A stretch of 15,164 nt of DNA from Deltaproteobacteria bacterium (GTDB taxonomy: Bacteria; Desulfobacterota; Desulfuromonadia; Desulfuromonadales; Geopsychrobacteraceae): positions 1-15,164 of the forward strand of contig JAACTI010000026.1 of assembly GCA_009993495.1 (NCBI GenBank), read 5' to 3'. Shown piece by piece: positions 14,579 to 15,164 of this stretch (the stretch's first letter is position 1; each line of letters begins with the position of its first letter). Below the pieces are notes generated by a model. That model did no database searches. It had not been told where the DNA came from and was given only the letters and a program-made list of their open reading frames with translations. Both the position numbers and the translations under genes were made by a program.

Positions 14579-15164
14579 ATGGTTCAGCAGCCCCGGGTGA
14601 TTCATCGCTATCACAATGGCGAACTTCAGGCGAGCTCACGTTTACTGGTGGCCGAGTTCCCATTGAAACTGAGCGTCAACCAGCGCGCCCTGGCAACCCT
14701 GATCGCCTCCCCCCATCAGCTGAACTTTTTAGTGCTCGGGTTTCTGCGCCTGCAAGGTTTTATTCGTCAGCTGGATGACATCCGCTATTTGGGGGTTTGT
14801 GCCGAACAGGGAGAAGCGCGGGTCGATATCCGAGGTGAAATTCCTGCCAACCTGCACCCCACCCTGACCTCGGGGTGTGGCACCGGCATCAGTTTCGATC
14901 TCAGCACCCTCGGCAAGCCCCGTCAGCCCCAGGCTCAGGTCTTCGCCGCCGAAGCCGTAATCGAACTCATGCGCCAACTGGCCTCACGCGCCGAACTTTA
15001 CGGCCGGCATGGCGGGTTACACTCTGCCGCCGTCGGCACTAACCAGGGGTTACTGCTGTTTGCCGAAGACCTGGGACGTCACAACACCCTCGACCGCATT
15101 GCCGGGGAAGCGCTCTTCAAGGGGATCGATCTCAGCGGCAGCATGCTGGTCAGTTCGGGGCGCA
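14579..15164 (+). CDS. fdhD: Formate dehydrogenase sulfurtransferase FdhD, 3' truncated by the window
   Basis: The first 195 codons are open to the right edge of the window with no stop. FdhD delivers sulfur from IscS to the bis-MGD cofactor, giving the Mo/W-sulfido ligand that formate dehydrogenase needs. Recognisable family segments are LTSGCGTGISF with Cys100, HSAAVGTNQGLLLF, and AEDLGRHNTLDRIAGEAL, whose GRHN is highly conserved. E. coli FdhD has a CxxC pair (GxCGxCG) in the mobile loop; here only the first cysteine is present (C-G-T-G), a variant I believe also occurs in other deltaproteobacterial FdhD proteins. AAAGGA at 14565-14570 lies 8 bp before the ATG, and only 2 bp separate it from fdhE. 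About a quarter of the protein should lie beyond the window. Confidence 0.92.
   Translation, partial: MVQQPRVIHRYHNGELQASSRLLVAEFPLKLSVNQRALATLIASPHQLNFLVLGFLRLQGFIRQLDDIRYLGVCAEQGEARVDIRGEIPANLHPTLTSGCGTGISFDLSTLGKPRQPQAQVFAAEAVIELMRQLASRAELYGRHGGLHSAAVGTNQGLLLFAEDLGRHNTLDRIAGEALFKGIDLSGSMLVSSGR

Noticed and set aside
1..15164. CRISPR arrays, tRNA/rRNA genes, insertion sequences
   Set aside because: No regularly spaced repeats, cloverleaf-like sequences, transposase motifs or terminal inverted repeats were found by eye on either strand.

Overview
The window looks like a chromosomal segment of an anaerobic, respiratory Gram-negative bacterium, most likely a Desulfuromonadales/Geobacter-type deltaproteobacterium. 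The evidence is a periplasmic selenocysteine formate dehydrogenase, a sigma-54 response-regulator system, a c-type di-haem peroxidase and a rubredoxin-like protein, in DNA of moderately high GC. This placement is inferred from gene content; no marker gene is present.

Layout. (1) 1-92, minus strand: the 5' end of a rubredoxin-like protein, divergent from (2) a zinc-free quinone oxidoreductase (222-1208); their promoters appear to overlap. (3) 1291-2083: a MntA/HepT (nucleotidyltransferase antitoxin / HEPN toxin) pair ending at a strong rho-independent terminator (2163-2199). (4) 2174-7157, minus strand: a three-gene operon joined by two ATGA overlaps, encoding an NtrC-type sigma-54 response regulator, a secreted Leu/Ile/Val-type ligand-binding protein and a membrane PAS histidine kinase, i.e. 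a three-component sensor. (5) 7158-7547: a 390-bp divergent control region with a well-spaced -24/-12 sigma-54 promoter (7424-7438) facing the next operon. About 110 bp upstream of it lies a long imperfect dyad (7289-7340) that overlaps a candidate sigma-70 promoter for the regulator operon. (6) 7548-15164, plus strand: a tightly packed formate dehydrogenase operon: fdnG-like catalytic subunit, fdnH-like Fe-S subunit, fdnI-like cytochrome b, a DsbA-like thioredoxin-fold protein, a di-haem cytochrome c peroxidase, fdhE, and fdhD running off the end.

Two genes in the operon are interrupted by in-frame TGA codons that are best read as selenocysteine. One is the expected active-site Sec of the formate dehydrogenase (TGA 8112-8114). 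The other (TGA 12178-12180) replaces the first cysteine of the DsbA CPxC active site, giving U-P-H-C. Both TGAs are followed by hairpins of the same geometry: a 7-bp stem starting 12 nt after the TGA and a 5-nt loop starting 19 nt after it, as expected for bacterial SECIS elements. A standard gene caller would split or truncate both genes.

How the genes work together (inference): a periplasmic ligand sensed by the binding protein and kinase would activate the NtrC-type regulator and switch on the sigma-54 formate dehydrogenase operon. FdhE and FdhD mature the enzyme. The selenoprotein DsbA and the di-haem peroxidase may provide thiol/selenol and peroxide chemistry in the same periplasmic compartment. 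The linking of a selenocysteine DsbA and a MauG/CCP-type peroxidase to a formate dehydrogenase operon is the most interesting feature here.
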